Assembly (NCBI RefSeq): GCF_001975705.1
Contig: NZ_CP015093.1
Span: forward strand, 2,728,001-2,792,000
Direction: 5' to 3'
From: Salipiger abyssi
Lineage (GTDB): Bacteria > Pseudomonadota > Alphaproteobacteria > Rhodobacterales > Rhodobacteraceae
Length of the DNA stretch: 64,000 nt
Positions 49,485 to 56,888 of the stretch are shown piece after piece. Position 1 is the stretch's first letter, and the number at the start of each line of letters is the position of its first letter. The position numbers and the translations under genes were made by a program. The notes under the pieces are model-generated. The model worked only from the letters and a program-made list of their open reading frames with translations. It did no database searches and had not been told where the DNA came from.

Positions 49485-49748
49485 CTATCTCGGGGTGGCG
49501 ATGCGTCCGGCCCATGCATCGAATTCGGTGCGCAGGCGCTGAAATCTGGTCGTTGCGACCTCGTCGCTGGCCAGTGCCCGGCGGCTTTCGACCCGGCAGC
49601 ACTGGCGCAGGTATTCGGCGGCGGCGCTGGCGGTGAACTGACCGCCCGGATAGCCGCTGCGGGTGGCCGCGAAGCGCTGGAATGCCGGATCATTGCAAAG
49701 GATGCCGGCCTGTTGCGGTGCGGGAAGATCCGCGAAAGGCATGTTCAT
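49485..49748 (-). CDS. Small phage protein (87 residues), unknown function
   Basis: The frame from ATG 49748 (TTCAGGAGC before it) gives MNMPFADLPAPQQAGILCND and a helical rest with RSGYPGGQFTASAAAEYLRQ. The start overlaps the stop of the upstream gene by ATGA, which supports this start against the longer open frame. Confidence 0.6.
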   Translation of the reverse strand: MNMPFADLPAPQQAGILCNDPAFQRFAATRSGYPGGQFTASAAAEYLRQCCRVESRRALASDEVATTRFQRLRTEFDAWAGRIATPR

Positions 49749-49972
49749 GCTCCTGAACAGGTGCCGGGGCGGCGAGAGGGGGAGGAACCGCCCCGGCGGC
49801 GCAGGGCGCGGCGGCGCAGGGCGCGGAGGCGGGTTTCGGTGTCGCTGGCAATGGCGTGAAACACCAGCGCCGCCGGGCCGGTCGCGCTGGCGGCGCGCGC
49901 CCGGGCGCGGTCGCGCAGATCGGTGATCCTGTCGATTTCGGCCAGCAGGCTCTGGATCGTCACGGCGCTCAT
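49745..49972 (-). CDS. Small phage protein (75 residues), helical and basic
   Basis: MSAVTIQSLLAEIDRITDLR and a following Arg/Ala-rich helix form a likely coiled coil. Both ends overlap neighbours by ATGA, which is the main support for the call. No family recognised. Confidence 0.55.
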   Translation of the reverse strand: MSAVTIQSLLAEIDRITDLRDRARARAASATGPAALVFHAIASDTETRLRALRRRALRRRGGSSPSRRPGTCSGA

Positions 49973-50298
49973 GCGGCGCCTCCATCGCCGCGCCCCATCA
50001 TGCGGGCGATCATGCCGCGGCGGTTCTTGTGCGCGTCGACAGCGGCGCGGATGGAGGGCAGGGCGGCGACGCGCGCCGCGTCCACCTCGTTCGGGCGCTG
50101 CGGCGCCGGATAGTGGCTCGGACAGGCTTCGAGCCGGGCGGCGTGTCGCCCCTCGATGCGCGCCGAGCTGCCGTCTTCGCGGCGCTGCTCTTCCTTGAGC
50201 TGCAACCAGGCGTCCTGCACGGCGCCGGGGCTGTGAAAGACCAGATCCGGCGTGGTCACCATGCGGGACAGGCCGGCGAAACGTGTGGGGTGAAGCAT
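49969..50298 (-). CDS. Phage protein of unknown function (109 residues)
   Basis: CAGGAGATCCCG precedes ATG 50298. The product (TPDLVFHSPGAVQDAWLQLK; IRAAVDAHKNRRGMIARMMG) is soluble and has a basic C-terminus. It overlaps the next gene by ATGA. No family recognised. Confidence 0.58.
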   Translation of the reverse strand: MLHPTRFAGLSRMVTTPDLVFHSPGAVQDAWLQLKEEQRREDGSSARIEGRHAARLEACPSHYPAPQRPNEVDAARVAALPSIRAAVDAHKNRRGMIARMMGRGDGGAA

Positions 50299-50357
50299 CG
50301 GGATCTCCTGTAACGCGAGGCCATGCAGCCGCCCGCGAAGAGCGGCTGCATGACGGC

Positions 50358-50516
50358 TCAGGCTTTCGCGGCGAGCCTGGCGGCGACAAAGACCAGCGCC
50401 ACGACCAGACCGTCGAGGATCCAGTCCATGAAGCGCGGCGCCACGATCTGCGCCGCCGTGAGGGTGAGGGCGGTGCTGGTCGCCCAGGCCAGAACGTGCC
50501 GGCGCAGCCAGGCCAT
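50358..50516 (-). CDS. Short membrane protein (52 residues)
   Basis: The minus-strand frame reads MAWLRRHVLAWATSTALTLT, then AAQIVAPRFMDWILDGLVVA and LVFVAARLAAKA: two hydrophobic stretches, the second strong. Its ATG overlaps the stop codon of the TerB-like gene (ATGA). A 59-base gap follows before the next start. It could be a small inner-membrane protein acting with the TerB-like product. Confidence 0.55.
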   Translation of the reverse strand: MAWLRRHVLAWATSTALTLTAAQIVAPRFMDWILDGLVVALVFVAARLAAKA

Positions 50517-50944
50517 CAGGCGTAGCTCTCAGCCTTGAGGCCGAGGCGCTTGGCGATCTTGTCGATCATGGCGCGTTCGGTCTCGTCGACGGTGCCGTCG
50601 GCATCGGCGATGTCCATCGCGGTGAGCAGCACCATTTCGGCATCGTCGGTATTGCTGGCGATGTCGTCGAGCTCTTTCATGAGGGTCATCTGCCCGACGC
50701 GCCCGCCGCCGGCGCGGTCGAGCATGCGCTGCATGCAGCCCTCGATCTGGCGCGCGTCAAAGGCGGTGTTGAGGGCTTCGTTGGCGGTCACGGCCTTTAC
50801 CGCGCCCTCGATCTCGGAATCGTCAATCGAGCCGTCCGCTGCGGCGACCAGGGCGGCGGAGGCGCAGACGGCCTCCAGAAGATCGGTACGGCCCTGAAGA
50901 CGGTTGGCGCCCCCGCTGAGGCGTTCCTTGAGTTTTGCGAGCAA
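50516..50944 (-). CDS. TerB-like protein, first gene of the leftward operon
   Basis: The 142-residue helical protein has the TerB pattern of repeated acidic helices (AALVAAADGSIDDSEIEGAV; AMDIADADGTVDETERAMID) that resemble metal-binding D-x-D loops. A TTG at 50944 is chosen as start because GGGAGAGACACA precedes it and it begins LLAKLKERLSGGANRLQG; the longer frame would include the operators. TerB proteins occur in tellurite and phage-resistance contexts. Confidence 0.75.
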   Translation of the reverse strand: MLAKLKERLSGGANRLQGRTDLLEAVCASAALVAAADGSIDDSEIEGAVKAVTANEALNTAFDARQIEGCMQRMLDRAGGGRVGQMTLMKELDDIASNTDDAEMVLLTAMDIADADGTVDETERAMIDKIAKRLGLKAESYA

Positions 50945-51024
50945 TGTGTCTCTCCCGTGTGAGGTTCTCCCCACGATCAACCGCGTTGTGCGATGTCTTC
51001 GGAGGGGAACTGGGAGCGACATTG

Positions 51025-51071
51025 GGGGTATTGATACCCCAAGTCAACAAGAAATGGGTATAAATACCCCA
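51025..51071. promoter_or_regulatory. Left operators of the phage repressor (OL-like pair)
   Basis: GGGGTATTGATACCCC at 51025-51040 and ATGGGTATAAATACCCCA at 51055-51071-ish form two dyads 15 bases apart, directly upstream of the leftward operon. The first core is identical to the operator at 52485-52500. Repressor binding would silence the leftward genes. Confidence 0.78.
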
Positions 51072-51147
51072 CAATTGCCGATCGCGATCTCGCGCCGTCA
51101 AGCTCACCATGCTACGGTACCGGTGTTGGCGTGGTGCTGGCGACATG

Positions 51148-51173
51148 AAAAAAGCCCGGCGCGAAGCTCGGCA
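51148..51173 (-). terminator. Terminator of the repressor-protease transcript
   Basis: On the minus strand GCCGAGC and GCGCCGGGC form an imperfect hairpin followed by six T. It lies about 150 bases behind the aspartic protease stop codon. The remaining part of 51072-51326 shows no convincing gene. Confidence 0.55.
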
Positions 51174-51326
51174 GAAAGGACTAGCTTGGACAAAGAGGAT
51201 GCCATTGATTGTCGCGCCGGGGCAGTAGCCCCTGCGGTGACAACGTTACAGACGCAGCGGAATGGCCCGTCGACTGATTGCTGGTCAAGTCTTGCCGATG
51301 CCTATCGCAGCATCCAAGAGCTCGAA

Positions 51327-51794
51327 CTAGAGCTTGCGGAACTCAAAGCGGCTCTTCTCGAAATCAAGAAGTAGGCGGCCCTGCTTCAGAAAGCGAATTC
51401 CCAGAATGACTGAGTATTTTCGCCCGTTTTGCGATAGTGGAGCAGTGGTGAGATTTGTGTAAAAAGTGTGCTTCGAACCGATGAGTATGATTGGTGCGGT
51501 GTGGATTTTGCCTGGGTGGGTTGCAGTCGCGCCTCTGACAATGGCGCTGGTGCCAGCAACTTCTGGGATATCTAGGCGCGCTGCCGCTGCGTCATCAATG
51601 AAGTTCTCATCTGCGCCTGTATCGATTAGTGCCCAGTCGAAGCGGTCTGAAAAATTGTGTTTCGGTGTTGGTTGTATACTCAGAGCATTTGTATGAGCTA
51701 GTGCGATCGGGACGACCGGCTTGAAGCATCCTTCGGATGGTCGCTCGTTTACTTTTCCAGAGTCGTCCATGAAGAAGATACGTTCGGTTATCAT
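51327..51794 (-). CDS. Retropepsin-like aspartic protease, coupled to the phage repressor
   Basis: The 155-residue protein has the single-chain-half pepsin layout of retropepsins: the catalytic motif FDWALIDTGADENFID (Asp58-Thr-Gly), a flap-like IVRGATATHPGK, and the hydrophobic-hydrophobic-Gly element VILGIRFLKQGRLLLDF. It would act as a homodimer. ATG 51794 overlaps the repressor stop by four bases (ATGA), so both proteins come from one mRNA. Composition is AT-richer than the flanks. A protease role in inactivating a regulator is a hypothesis; the substrate is unknown. Confidence 0.8.
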   Translation of the reverse strand: MITERIFFMDDSGKVNERPSEGCFKPVVPIALAHTNALSIQPTPKHNFSDRFDWALIDTGADENFIDDAAAARLDIPEVAGTSAIVRGATATHPGKIHTAPIILIGSKHTFYTNLTTAPLSQNGRKYSVILGIRFLKQGRLLLDFEKSRFEFRKL

Positions 51795-52441
51795 AAAGTT
51801 TTTCTCGCTAGTTCGGCGGGCCAGTGCAGGCGCACGGGGGAGGCCCATTTTAGCCGGACGCCGTACTTGGTCGGGCTGGTGTCGTTGAAGCTGTGCAGGT
51901 CGAAGGTGCCTTCCTCACGGCCTTCGCGCAGCACCTTTACCCAGCCCATGCCGGTTTCGTCTTCGCAGACGCACCGCTTGCCAAGCACCTCAGACGGCAC
52001 GCCTTCGTGGCTGTCGCGAGTGTAAAACAGCAGATCGCCCGCGCTATACACGGGCTCCATGCTGTCGCCCTCTACCTCAACCGCGACCACGCCATGCGGT
52101 GACAGGCCGGGCGGGCATTCAACCTGGGGGCCGGCGCCCTTGGCGTAAGCATCGAAGACCGGCACCTGAGCGCCGGCTCCGACCTTCCCGGCAATGGCGA
52201 TTGTTCTTGGGCCGTTAAGATGGCCCTCCATGAATTCCTCATATGTTCCGCCAAAAGCCAACGCGATAAGGTATGCGTCATCTGCATTCGTGGTTTGGCT
52301 GCGGCCTCGGGCAACTTGCTTGAGTCTTTCGTACGGTATCCCGGTCTCCGTGGATACGCTGCGGACTGATCGTCCGGTCGCCGCTAGGGCTTTTTGAAAC
52401 GCTTCAATGAACGTGCGTGGCATAACCATTTCTTCGGTCAT
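51791..52441 (-). CDS. Phage CI-type repressor with S24 (LexA-like) domain
   Basis: The 216-residue protein has an N-terminal HTH (ALAATGRSVRSVSTETGIPY, ERLKQVARGRS) and a C-terminal S24 domain: cleavage-type Ala89-Gly90, nucleophile Ser127 in VEGDSMEPVYSAGDLLF and Lys155 in LGKRCVCEDE. RecA-stimulated self-cleavage would induce the phage. The gene lies between matching operators at 51025 and 52481. ATG 52441 is the first start; 52429 and 52423 are alternatives. Confidence 0.9.
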   Translation of the reverse strand: MTEEMVMPRTFIEAFQKALAATGRSVRSVSTETGIPYERLKQVARGRSQTTNADDAYLIALAFGGTYEEFMEGHLNGPRTIAIAGKVGAGAQVPVFDAYAKGAGPQVECPPGLSPHGVVAVEVEGDSMEPVYSAGDLLFYTRDSHEGVPSEVLGKRCVCEDETGMGWVKVLREGREEGTFDLHSFNDTSPTKYGVRLKWASPVRLHWPAELARKTL

Positions 52442-52480
52442 GTCGCTCGCTTGGGGTAGGGGGGGGAAATACCCCTTGCT

Positions 52481-52504
52481 TTATGGGGTATTGATACCCC
52501 ATAA
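52481..52504. promoter_or_regulatory. Right operator of the phage repressor (OR-like)
   Basis: A 24-base palindrome (arms TTATGGGGTAT and ATACCCCATAA around TG) lies between the divergent repressor and Cro-like genes, 8 bases before the Cro-like ATG. A degenerate dyad (GGGG-AAA-TACCCC) occurs around 52462-52474. The short leader leaves no room for a Shine-Dalgarno sequence, so the Cro-like mRNA may be leaderless. Confidence 0.8.
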
Positions 52505-52512
52505 CTGAACGT

Positions 52513-52716
52513 ATGGAGCAGTTGATCGCAGATGTAGAGGCCTACGCGGCCTCCGTTGAACGCAAGCCGCAGGCGGTGCTGCGCGACGCCATCGGCGCAG
52601 GCTGGAAGGAATGGGAATCGTGGAAGGCTGGAGCCTCCAGTCCGACGATGGCGCGCGTGGACCGGCTCCGCGCCTTCATTTCGAACAATCCCCCTGCAAA
52701 CAAGGACGCCGCCTGA
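52513..52716 (+). CDS. Cro-like small DNA-binding protein
   Basis: The 67-residue product (LIADVEAYAASVERKPQAVL; GWKEWESWKAGASSPTMARV) looks like a small XRE-type HTH protein. It is the first rightward gene, just behind the operator, which is the position of cro in lambdoid phages. Function is inferred from size and place. Confidence 0.65.
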   Translation: MEQLIADVEAYAASVERKPQAVLRDAIGAGWKEWESWKAGASSPTMARVDRLRAFISNNPPANKDAA

Positions 52717-53186
52717 TGGCGGCGCAAGCTCATATCCATCTGGGGCAGGTGGTCCCGCGCAAGGCTGGCGAAGATCGGCCTGCGCGGGCGTCGCTTGGCG
52801 CATCGGATCATCCCGAAAAAAGCGGGCGGGGGAATATTCCCGCCGCCCTCAGTGGTTTCGAAAACACCGCGCTCACACGCGGCCTCAAGACACAAGATGA
52901 GGCAAGGCGTGTGAAAAATCCTGCACAAAATTCTAATGACGTTTCAGCATCTTATGTGACGAGCCCGCATCGCGCGGCGGCACGGCGCTGGTTTTCGAGG
53001 CTGCTTTGGCGGGCCTTTCCCGCCGAGTCGGAGCGCGATCTGGCGCGCCACGCGGCCCCGGTGCTGGGCGTGTCGGAGCGTCAGGTCATCAACTGGCTGC
53101 GCCAAGAGCATGACGCGGGTGTCAGCTATGTCACGGCAGTGATGATCCTCGCGGGGCTCGATGTCCTGTTCGAGAGGGGCGCGTGA
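52716..53186 (+). CDS. Phage HTH protein (156 residues)
   Basis: The start overlaps the previous stop (TGATG). The C-terminal half (AAPVLGVSERQVINWLRQEH, DAGVSYVTAVMILAGLDVLF) has a helix-turn-helix-like pattern; the N-terminal half is polar. It may be a second regulator of the rightward operon, in the place of lambda cII. No family recognised. Confidence 0.6.
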   Translation: MAAQAHIHLGQVVPRKAGEDRPARASLGASDHPEKSGRGNIPAALSGFENTALTRGLKTQDEARRVKNPAQNSNDVSASYVTSPHRAAARRWFSRLLWRAFPAESERDLARHAAPVLGVSERQVINWLRQEHDAGVSYVTAVMILAGLDVLFERGA

Positions 53187-53338
53187 TGTGGCGGCGGGTG
53201 ATGTTCTGGGCCTGCAAGCGGTTTTGCGACCGGCGCAGCGAGCGGCACGCCGCCCGTTCGCGCCGGTCGCTGGAGCGCGCCCTCATCTGGAGGACGCGGG
53301 CGGAAGAATTTTTCCGGAAAGCAAGAGGTGAGAGATGA
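53186..53338 (+). CDS. Very small basic phage protein (50 residues)
   Basis: The frame reads MWRRVMFWACKRFCDRRSER and continues Arg-rich to a TGA at 53338. It starts at the last base of the previous stop (TGATG) and overlaps the next start (ATGA). The tight packing supports translation; function unknown. Confidence 0.5.
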   Translation: MWRRVMFWACKRFCDRRSERHAARSRRSLERALIWRTRAEEFFRKARGER

Positions 53339-53541
53339 GCGCTTTGGTCGATCTGCTCGGGCGTCGGCCCGTGATGCGTCCCATTGTCGGGCGTCGGACG
53401 GGCGAGCGCCCGGCTTTCGGCAGGGAGGTGCGTGAAGGGGTGGCCATTGCGCATGTGCCCTACGCAACGACCACCAGCAGCGCGGCTCTCACCATGCCAG
53501 TGTCGCTGCCCGCGATGCCCTGGGAGGTGAGCGATGCGTGA
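53335..53541 (+). CDS. Small phage protein (68 residues), unknown function
   Basis: GCAAGAGGTGAG precedes the ATG. The product (LVDLLGRRPVMRPIVGRRTG) has an Arg-rich first half and a Thr/Ala-rich second half. It overlaps both neighbours by a few bases. No family recognised. Confidence 0.5.
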   Translation: MSALVDLLGRRPVMRPIVGRRTGERPAFGREVREGVAIAHVPYATTTSSAALTMPVSLPAMPWEVSDA

Positions 53542-53818
53542 GGAATGGGGGCCGTGGGTCGAGCATGACGGGGGCGGGTGTCCTGTGCGTATAGGGATGG
53601 TGATCTGTGTGGTTCACCGCGACGGAAAAGAGCAATCCGGTCGGGTGACAATGGACATAATGCTTTCCCCGAACTGGTTTTTTGCAGCGCCCGAGCTGAT
53701 GGGTGAAACAGATGTCATCCGCTACCGCATCCGAAATCCGAAAGGTCTCCAGGAGCTACAAGACCTGATTGCCGATCTGCCGGTCCCCACGCCGCAGCGC
53801 CAGCCGGAGCTGGTGTGA
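53534..53818 (+). CDS. Small phage protein (94 residues), unknown function
   Basis: The product contains GMVICVVHRDGKEQSGRVTM and ends in a helical ELQDLIADLP segment. GGGAGGTGAGCG precedes the ATG. Strand-rich first half; no family recognised. Confidence 0.55.
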   Translation: MREEWGPWVEHDGGGCPVRIGMVICVVHRDGKEQSGRVTMDIMLSPNWFFAAPELMGETDVIRYRIRNPKGLQELQDLIADLPVPTPQRQPELV

Positions 53819-54285
53819 TGGGGCGCCATTCCTTCCTCTGGTCGCAGATCAAGGCTCTGCCCGGCGTGCATGTGGACGCGCCGCGCCGGGTGGTGGTGCA
53901 GGCCTGCCGGGGCCGGCTGGTCTATCTCGCCTCGCCCTATTCGAAGCGCGCGGCGCATGCCGATGGCTGCTATTGCCCCACCGAAGCGACGCGGGCGGCT
54001 TTTGACGCGGCGAAATGGGCGGCGGCGCTGGCGCGCGAGGGGATCACCGCGATCTCTCCGATAGCGCAGGCGCAGGCAATGGCCGATGCCGACATGGGGG
54101 CGGGGCTCGATCCGCTCGATGATCGTTTCTGGACAGACTGGTGCGCGCCGCTGCTGGGTGCCTGTGAGGCGTTGATCCTGCCGCCGATACACGGCTGGCA
54201 GGAATCGCGTGGCTGCCGTCTGGAAATCACCGTGGCGCAAAACTGCGGCAAGCCGGTGTTCCTGATGACCGGGGAGGGCGCGTGA
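53818..54285 (+). CDS. DUF1937-like protein (deoxyribosyltransferase-type fold)
   Basis: The 155-residue protein has RLVYLASPYSKRAAHADG, a helix with AAKWAAALAREGITAISPIA, DRFWTDWCAPLLGACEALIL and WQESRGCRLEITVAQNCGKP. This is the pattern of DUF1937/DUF4406, relatives of nucleoside 2-deoxyribosyltransferases, common in phages and presumed to act on nucleotides. ATG 53818 overlaps the previous stop (TGATG). Confidence 0.72.
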   Translation: MGRHSFLWSQIKALPGVHVDAPRRVVVQACRGRLVYLASPYSKRAAHADGCYCPTEATRAAFDAAKWAAALAREGITAISPIAQAQAMADADMGAGLDPLDDRFWTDWCAPLLGACEALILPPIHGWQESRGCRLEITVAQNCGKPVFLMTGEGA

Positions 54286-54623
54286 TGGATGCGCATTCCG
54301 GCCTGGCGCAGCGCTATCAGGCGCAGATGGGTATCGCCGCACAGCCGGGCTGTGCGCTTGAGGCGCATCCCGAAAGCGCGCTCACCGCCGCCGCATGCCG
54401 CAGTCTCTGGGCCTCGGTGCTTTTGACCGCGTGGCGAGACAGCTTCGGAGAGGGTCGAGAGCGGCACGGTGAATTTACGTCAACGCGCTTGCGCCGGAAT
54501 GCCTGCGACTGGTTCGGATCGCGCGATTTCGCCGAGGTCTGTTTCCTCGCCGGGCTCGACGCGCGGGCGGTGCTGGATCGCTGGCGGCGATTGCAGGCGG
54601 AGAGAGGTGAGCGGCATGTCTGA
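54285..54623 (+). CDS. Phage protein of unknown function (112 residues)
   Basis: ATG 54285 shares a base with the previous stop. The product has helical stretches (AACRSLWASVLLTAWRDSFG) and ends RDFAEVCFLAGLDARAVLDR, the kind of C-terminal helix pattern seen in small phage DNA-associated proteins. No family recognised. Confidence 0.55.
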   Translation: MDAHSGLAQRYQAQMGIAAQPGCALEAHPESALTAAACRSLWASVLLTAWRDSFGEGRERHGEFTSTRLRRNACDWFGSRDFAEVCFLAGLDARAVLDRWRRLQAERGERHV

Positions 54624-55011
54624 GACCTGGGATGAGATGGAGGCGCGCCACGCGCAGGAGCGGCGCGAGATGATCGCGCGGATCGCCGGCGATATTGTCG
54701 CGGAAAAGGTCGCGGCGCTGGAAGGCGTGCCGCTGGGCGAGATGGATCTGATCACCGCACAGGTGGCGGGCCGGGCCGGGCTGTCGATCAAGGCGCTGCG
54801 CTCGCCCAGCCGGACGCGCGAAATCGCCCATGCGCGGCAACGGGCCTATCTGATCCTGCACGATGCCGGGTACTCGTTTCCGCAAATCGGGCGGTATTTC
54901 AATCGCGACCACACCACGGTGATGTTCGGCGTGAAGCGGGAGCGGGAGCGCCGCCGCGCCGATGAGGCGGCGCGCGTGGAGGGGATGGCAGACGGGGTGG
55001 CGGCGGAATGA
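54616..55011 (+). CDS. Phage protein with DnaA domain IV-like DNA-binding domain
   Basis: In the 131-residue protein residues about 49-110 (VAGRAGLSIKALRSPSRTRE, IAHARQRAYLILHDAGYSFP, QIGRYFNRDHTTVMFGVKRE) match the C-terminal DNA-binding domain of DnaA, including the RDHTTV recognition motif at 97-102. No AAA domain is present (DnaA is about 450 residues). It may bind DnaA boxes at the phage origin or compete with host DnaA. A perfect DnaA box lies at 57061. Confidence 0.82.
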   Translation: MSETWDEMEARHAQERREMIARIAGDIVAEKVAALEGVPLGEMDLITAQVAGRAGLSIKALRSPSRTREIAHARQRAYLILHDAGYSFPQIGRYFNRDHTTVMFGVKRERERRRADEAARVEGMADGVAAE

Positions 55012-55280
55012 GCGTGACGAAAGCCCCTGTAGTGTTGTCGGTCTGCGCGCCATTCGGGCCGTTCCTGATGCGATTTGCGCAGTTCGATTGCGGAACCCGT
55101 TTCTGGTCGCTGCGCGTCGAGGGTGCGGGGCCGGACGCGCCGCCTGTCGTCAACGGGCCGCTGGATGGCGCGCATCTCGACGCGATGATCGCCGATTTCG
55201 AGACGGCTTTATGCAATCTGCGGCAATTCCGGGATGTGGTCACAGGGGCGCAGGACGGTGCCGGAGAGGGGGAGGCATGA
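55008..55280 (+). CDS. Small phage protein (90 residues), unknown function
   Basis: The start overlaps the DnaA-like gene by four bases (ATGA). The product is strand-rich at first (FGPFLMRFAQFDCGTRFWSL) and then helical (LDAMIADFETALCNLRQFRD). No family recognised. Confidence 0.55.
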   Translation: MSVTKAPVVLSVCAPFGPFLMRFAQFDCGTRFWSLRVEGAGPDAPPVVNGPLDGAHLDAMIADFETALCNLRQFRDVVTGAQDGAGEGEA

Positions 55281-55648
55281 CGCAATGCGACCTCGCGAAT
55301 GCACCGGCGGTGCATCTCGATATCGAGCCCTTCGCCGTGGCCTGCGCGCCGCAGCTCGACCGTTCGCCGCTGGCGGTGCCCGGGATCTGTTTCAACTCGG
55401 CCTGCGCGCGGGCGTTCTCGCCAGCTCGGGCGTGGCAGGTCTACTGCTGCGAGAGCTGCCGCCGGTTTGGTGAGCGGGAAATGCGCAAGGTCGGCCATAT
55501 GGCAGCCCCGGCGCTGCTGGCCTGGCGTCTGGGTAAATACGAAACGCAAGACGCCGCGCGGCGCGACCTGAGCCGCGCGGCGCGGCGCTGGGTCGGTCAT
55601 CTGCAAAGCGCCTGGCTGCGGGATCGGCAGAGGAGGGCGGCGGGATGA
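55277..55648 (+). CDS. Small phage protein with zinc-finger-like cysteines
   Basis: The 123-residue product has CFNSACARAFSPARAWQVYC followed by CESCRRF, a C-x4-C ... CC-x2-C arrangement fitting a zinc ribbon. The rest is basic and helical (DLSRAARRWVGHLQSAWLRD). GGGGGAGGC precedes the ATG, and it overlaps both neighbours. Confidence 0.58.
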   Translation: MTQCDLANAPAVHLDIEPFAVACAPQLDRSPLAVPGICFNSACARAFSPARAWQVYCCESCRRFGEREMRKVGHMAAPALLAWRLGKYETQDAARRDLSRAARRWVGHLQSAWLRDRQRRAAG

Positions 55649-56259
55649 GCATTCGCGCGATCTCCGGAAAAGGCGTCAACCGCGCCGAATGCGTATGCGA
55701 CGACTGCGGTAAGTCGGAATCCGTGACCTGCGATTACGAACGCGGCGCGGGCAACAAATGGGCGCCCAACGAGGGGCAGGTCAAGAAGAAGATCACCGCG
55801 CAGGGGTGGTTCGAGGTCAAGGGCAAGCTGCGCTGCCCGGCCTGTGAGAAGAAGCGTAAGGTGATACCGATGCAGACCAAACAGGATGCGGCGAAAGACG
55901 CCGGCGATCTGAGGCAGCCGACGCGCGAGCAAAAGCGCGAAATCATGCTGCTCCTGGGCGACGTCTATGATTGCGATGGCGGCTGCTATCGCGGTGACGA
56001 AACCGACCAGACCGTGGCCGATACGTTGTCGGTCATGCCGGGATGGGTCGCGGAGTTGCGTGAGGAGTTCTTTGGCCCCGAAGGGTCGAATGCCGATATG
56101 GCGGCGCTGCATGCGGATCTCTGCGCCTTTCTGGACAGGTCGGAAAAGCAGGTCGCGGATCTGACCGGCGTGGTGGCCGAGGCGCGGGCGCTGCAACAGC
56201 GTCTGGAGAAGATCACGAAAGCGGTCGGACCCCGCGTGATGGCACGGGTGGGCAAATGA
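55645..56259 (+). CDS. Phage protein with Cys-rich N-terminal domain
   Basis: The 204-residue product has CVCDDCGKSESVTC and KGKLRCPACEKKRK, two Cys pairs that suggest a zinc-binding domain in the first 75 residues. A helical C-terminal part follows (FLDRSEKQVADLTGVVAEAR). The start overlaps the previous gene by ATGA. No family recognised. Confidence 0.6.
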   Translation: MSIRAISGKGVNRAECVCDDCGKSESVTCDYERGAGNKWAPNEGQVKKKITAQGWFEVKGKLRCPACEKKRKVIPMQTKQDAAKDAGDLRQPTREQKREIMLLLGDVYDCDGGCYRGDETDQTVADTLSVMPGWVAELREEFFGPEGSNADMAALHADLCAFLDRSEKQVADLTGVVAEARALQQRLEKITKAVGPRVMARVGK

Positions 56260-56888
56260 GCGCGCGCCCGGCCTTCACCCTGACAGAGGCCTCCGATCTG
56301 CCGGAATATCCGATCTCGTCGGCGGAGCGGGTGGACAGCCACTATTTCCTGCAATGGAACCTGAAACGCTGGCGCGGGTCGAGCTTTCGCAAGCTGGTCG
56401 ACGCGGATGTCGGCTGGTACGGCTTCAACCTGTTCTGTGTCGCCCAGGACAGCACGCCACTCGGCACGTTGTCCTGCGACGACCGCGAGCTGGCGGCGGA
56501 TCTGAACATTCCGCTGGAGCGCTGGCAGAGCCTCATGAAGCGCGAGATCACGCCGCTGCACGGCTGGCGGCGCTATCTCTGCGACAACGGGCAAATCCGG
56601 TATGGCCACGTCGTGGTGATCGAGGTCGCACAGGAAGCGCTGGATTCTCGCCGCAGGAACGCCGCCAAGAATGCCGAGGACAGGATGCGCAAGCGCCTGC
56701 GGACCATCGCGGGCCATTTGCGCACGATCACCGGTTCCGCGACCTATGCGCAGGACGACGCCCGGCAGAACGCGGTAAGCGACTGGATCGAAGCGGTCTA
56801 TCCCGGCGGCAGCGCGACCGAACGGCGCGTGCGCGAGGCGGTCGATGATCTCTCTGCACGGGAGGCCGTCCGCGATGTGCGCCGGTGA
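56256..56888 (+). CDS. Phage replication-like protein (DUF1376-type N-terminus)
   Basis: The 210-residue protein has DSHYFLQWNLKRWRGSSFRK, GWYGFNLFCVAQDSTPLGTL and ELAADLNIPLERWQSLMKRE, a winged-helix pattern like that at the N-terminus of phage replication proteins (DUF1376 and O-like). A basic helical C-part follows. It lies directly before the AT-rich, DnaA-box-containing candidate origin, as expected for an initiator. Confidence 0.58.
   Translation: MSARPAFTLTEASDLPEYPISSAERVDSHYFLQWNLKRWRGSSFRKLVDADVGWYGFNLFCVAQDSTPLGTLSCDDRELAADLNIPLERWQSLMKREITPLHGWRRYLCDNGQIRYGHVVVIEVAQEALDSRRRNAAKNAEDRMRKRLRTIAGHLRTITGSATYAQDDARQNAVSDWIEAVYPGGSATERRVREAVDDLSAREAVRDVRR

Noticed and set aside
51186..51374. 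Possible plus-strand 62-residue ORF with TTG start and a coiled-coil end (IQELELELAELKAALLEIKK)
   Set aside because: It has an AAAGGA before it, but it overlaps the 3' end of the aspartic protease gene in antisense and lies in the 3' region of the repressor transcript. Evidence is too weak.
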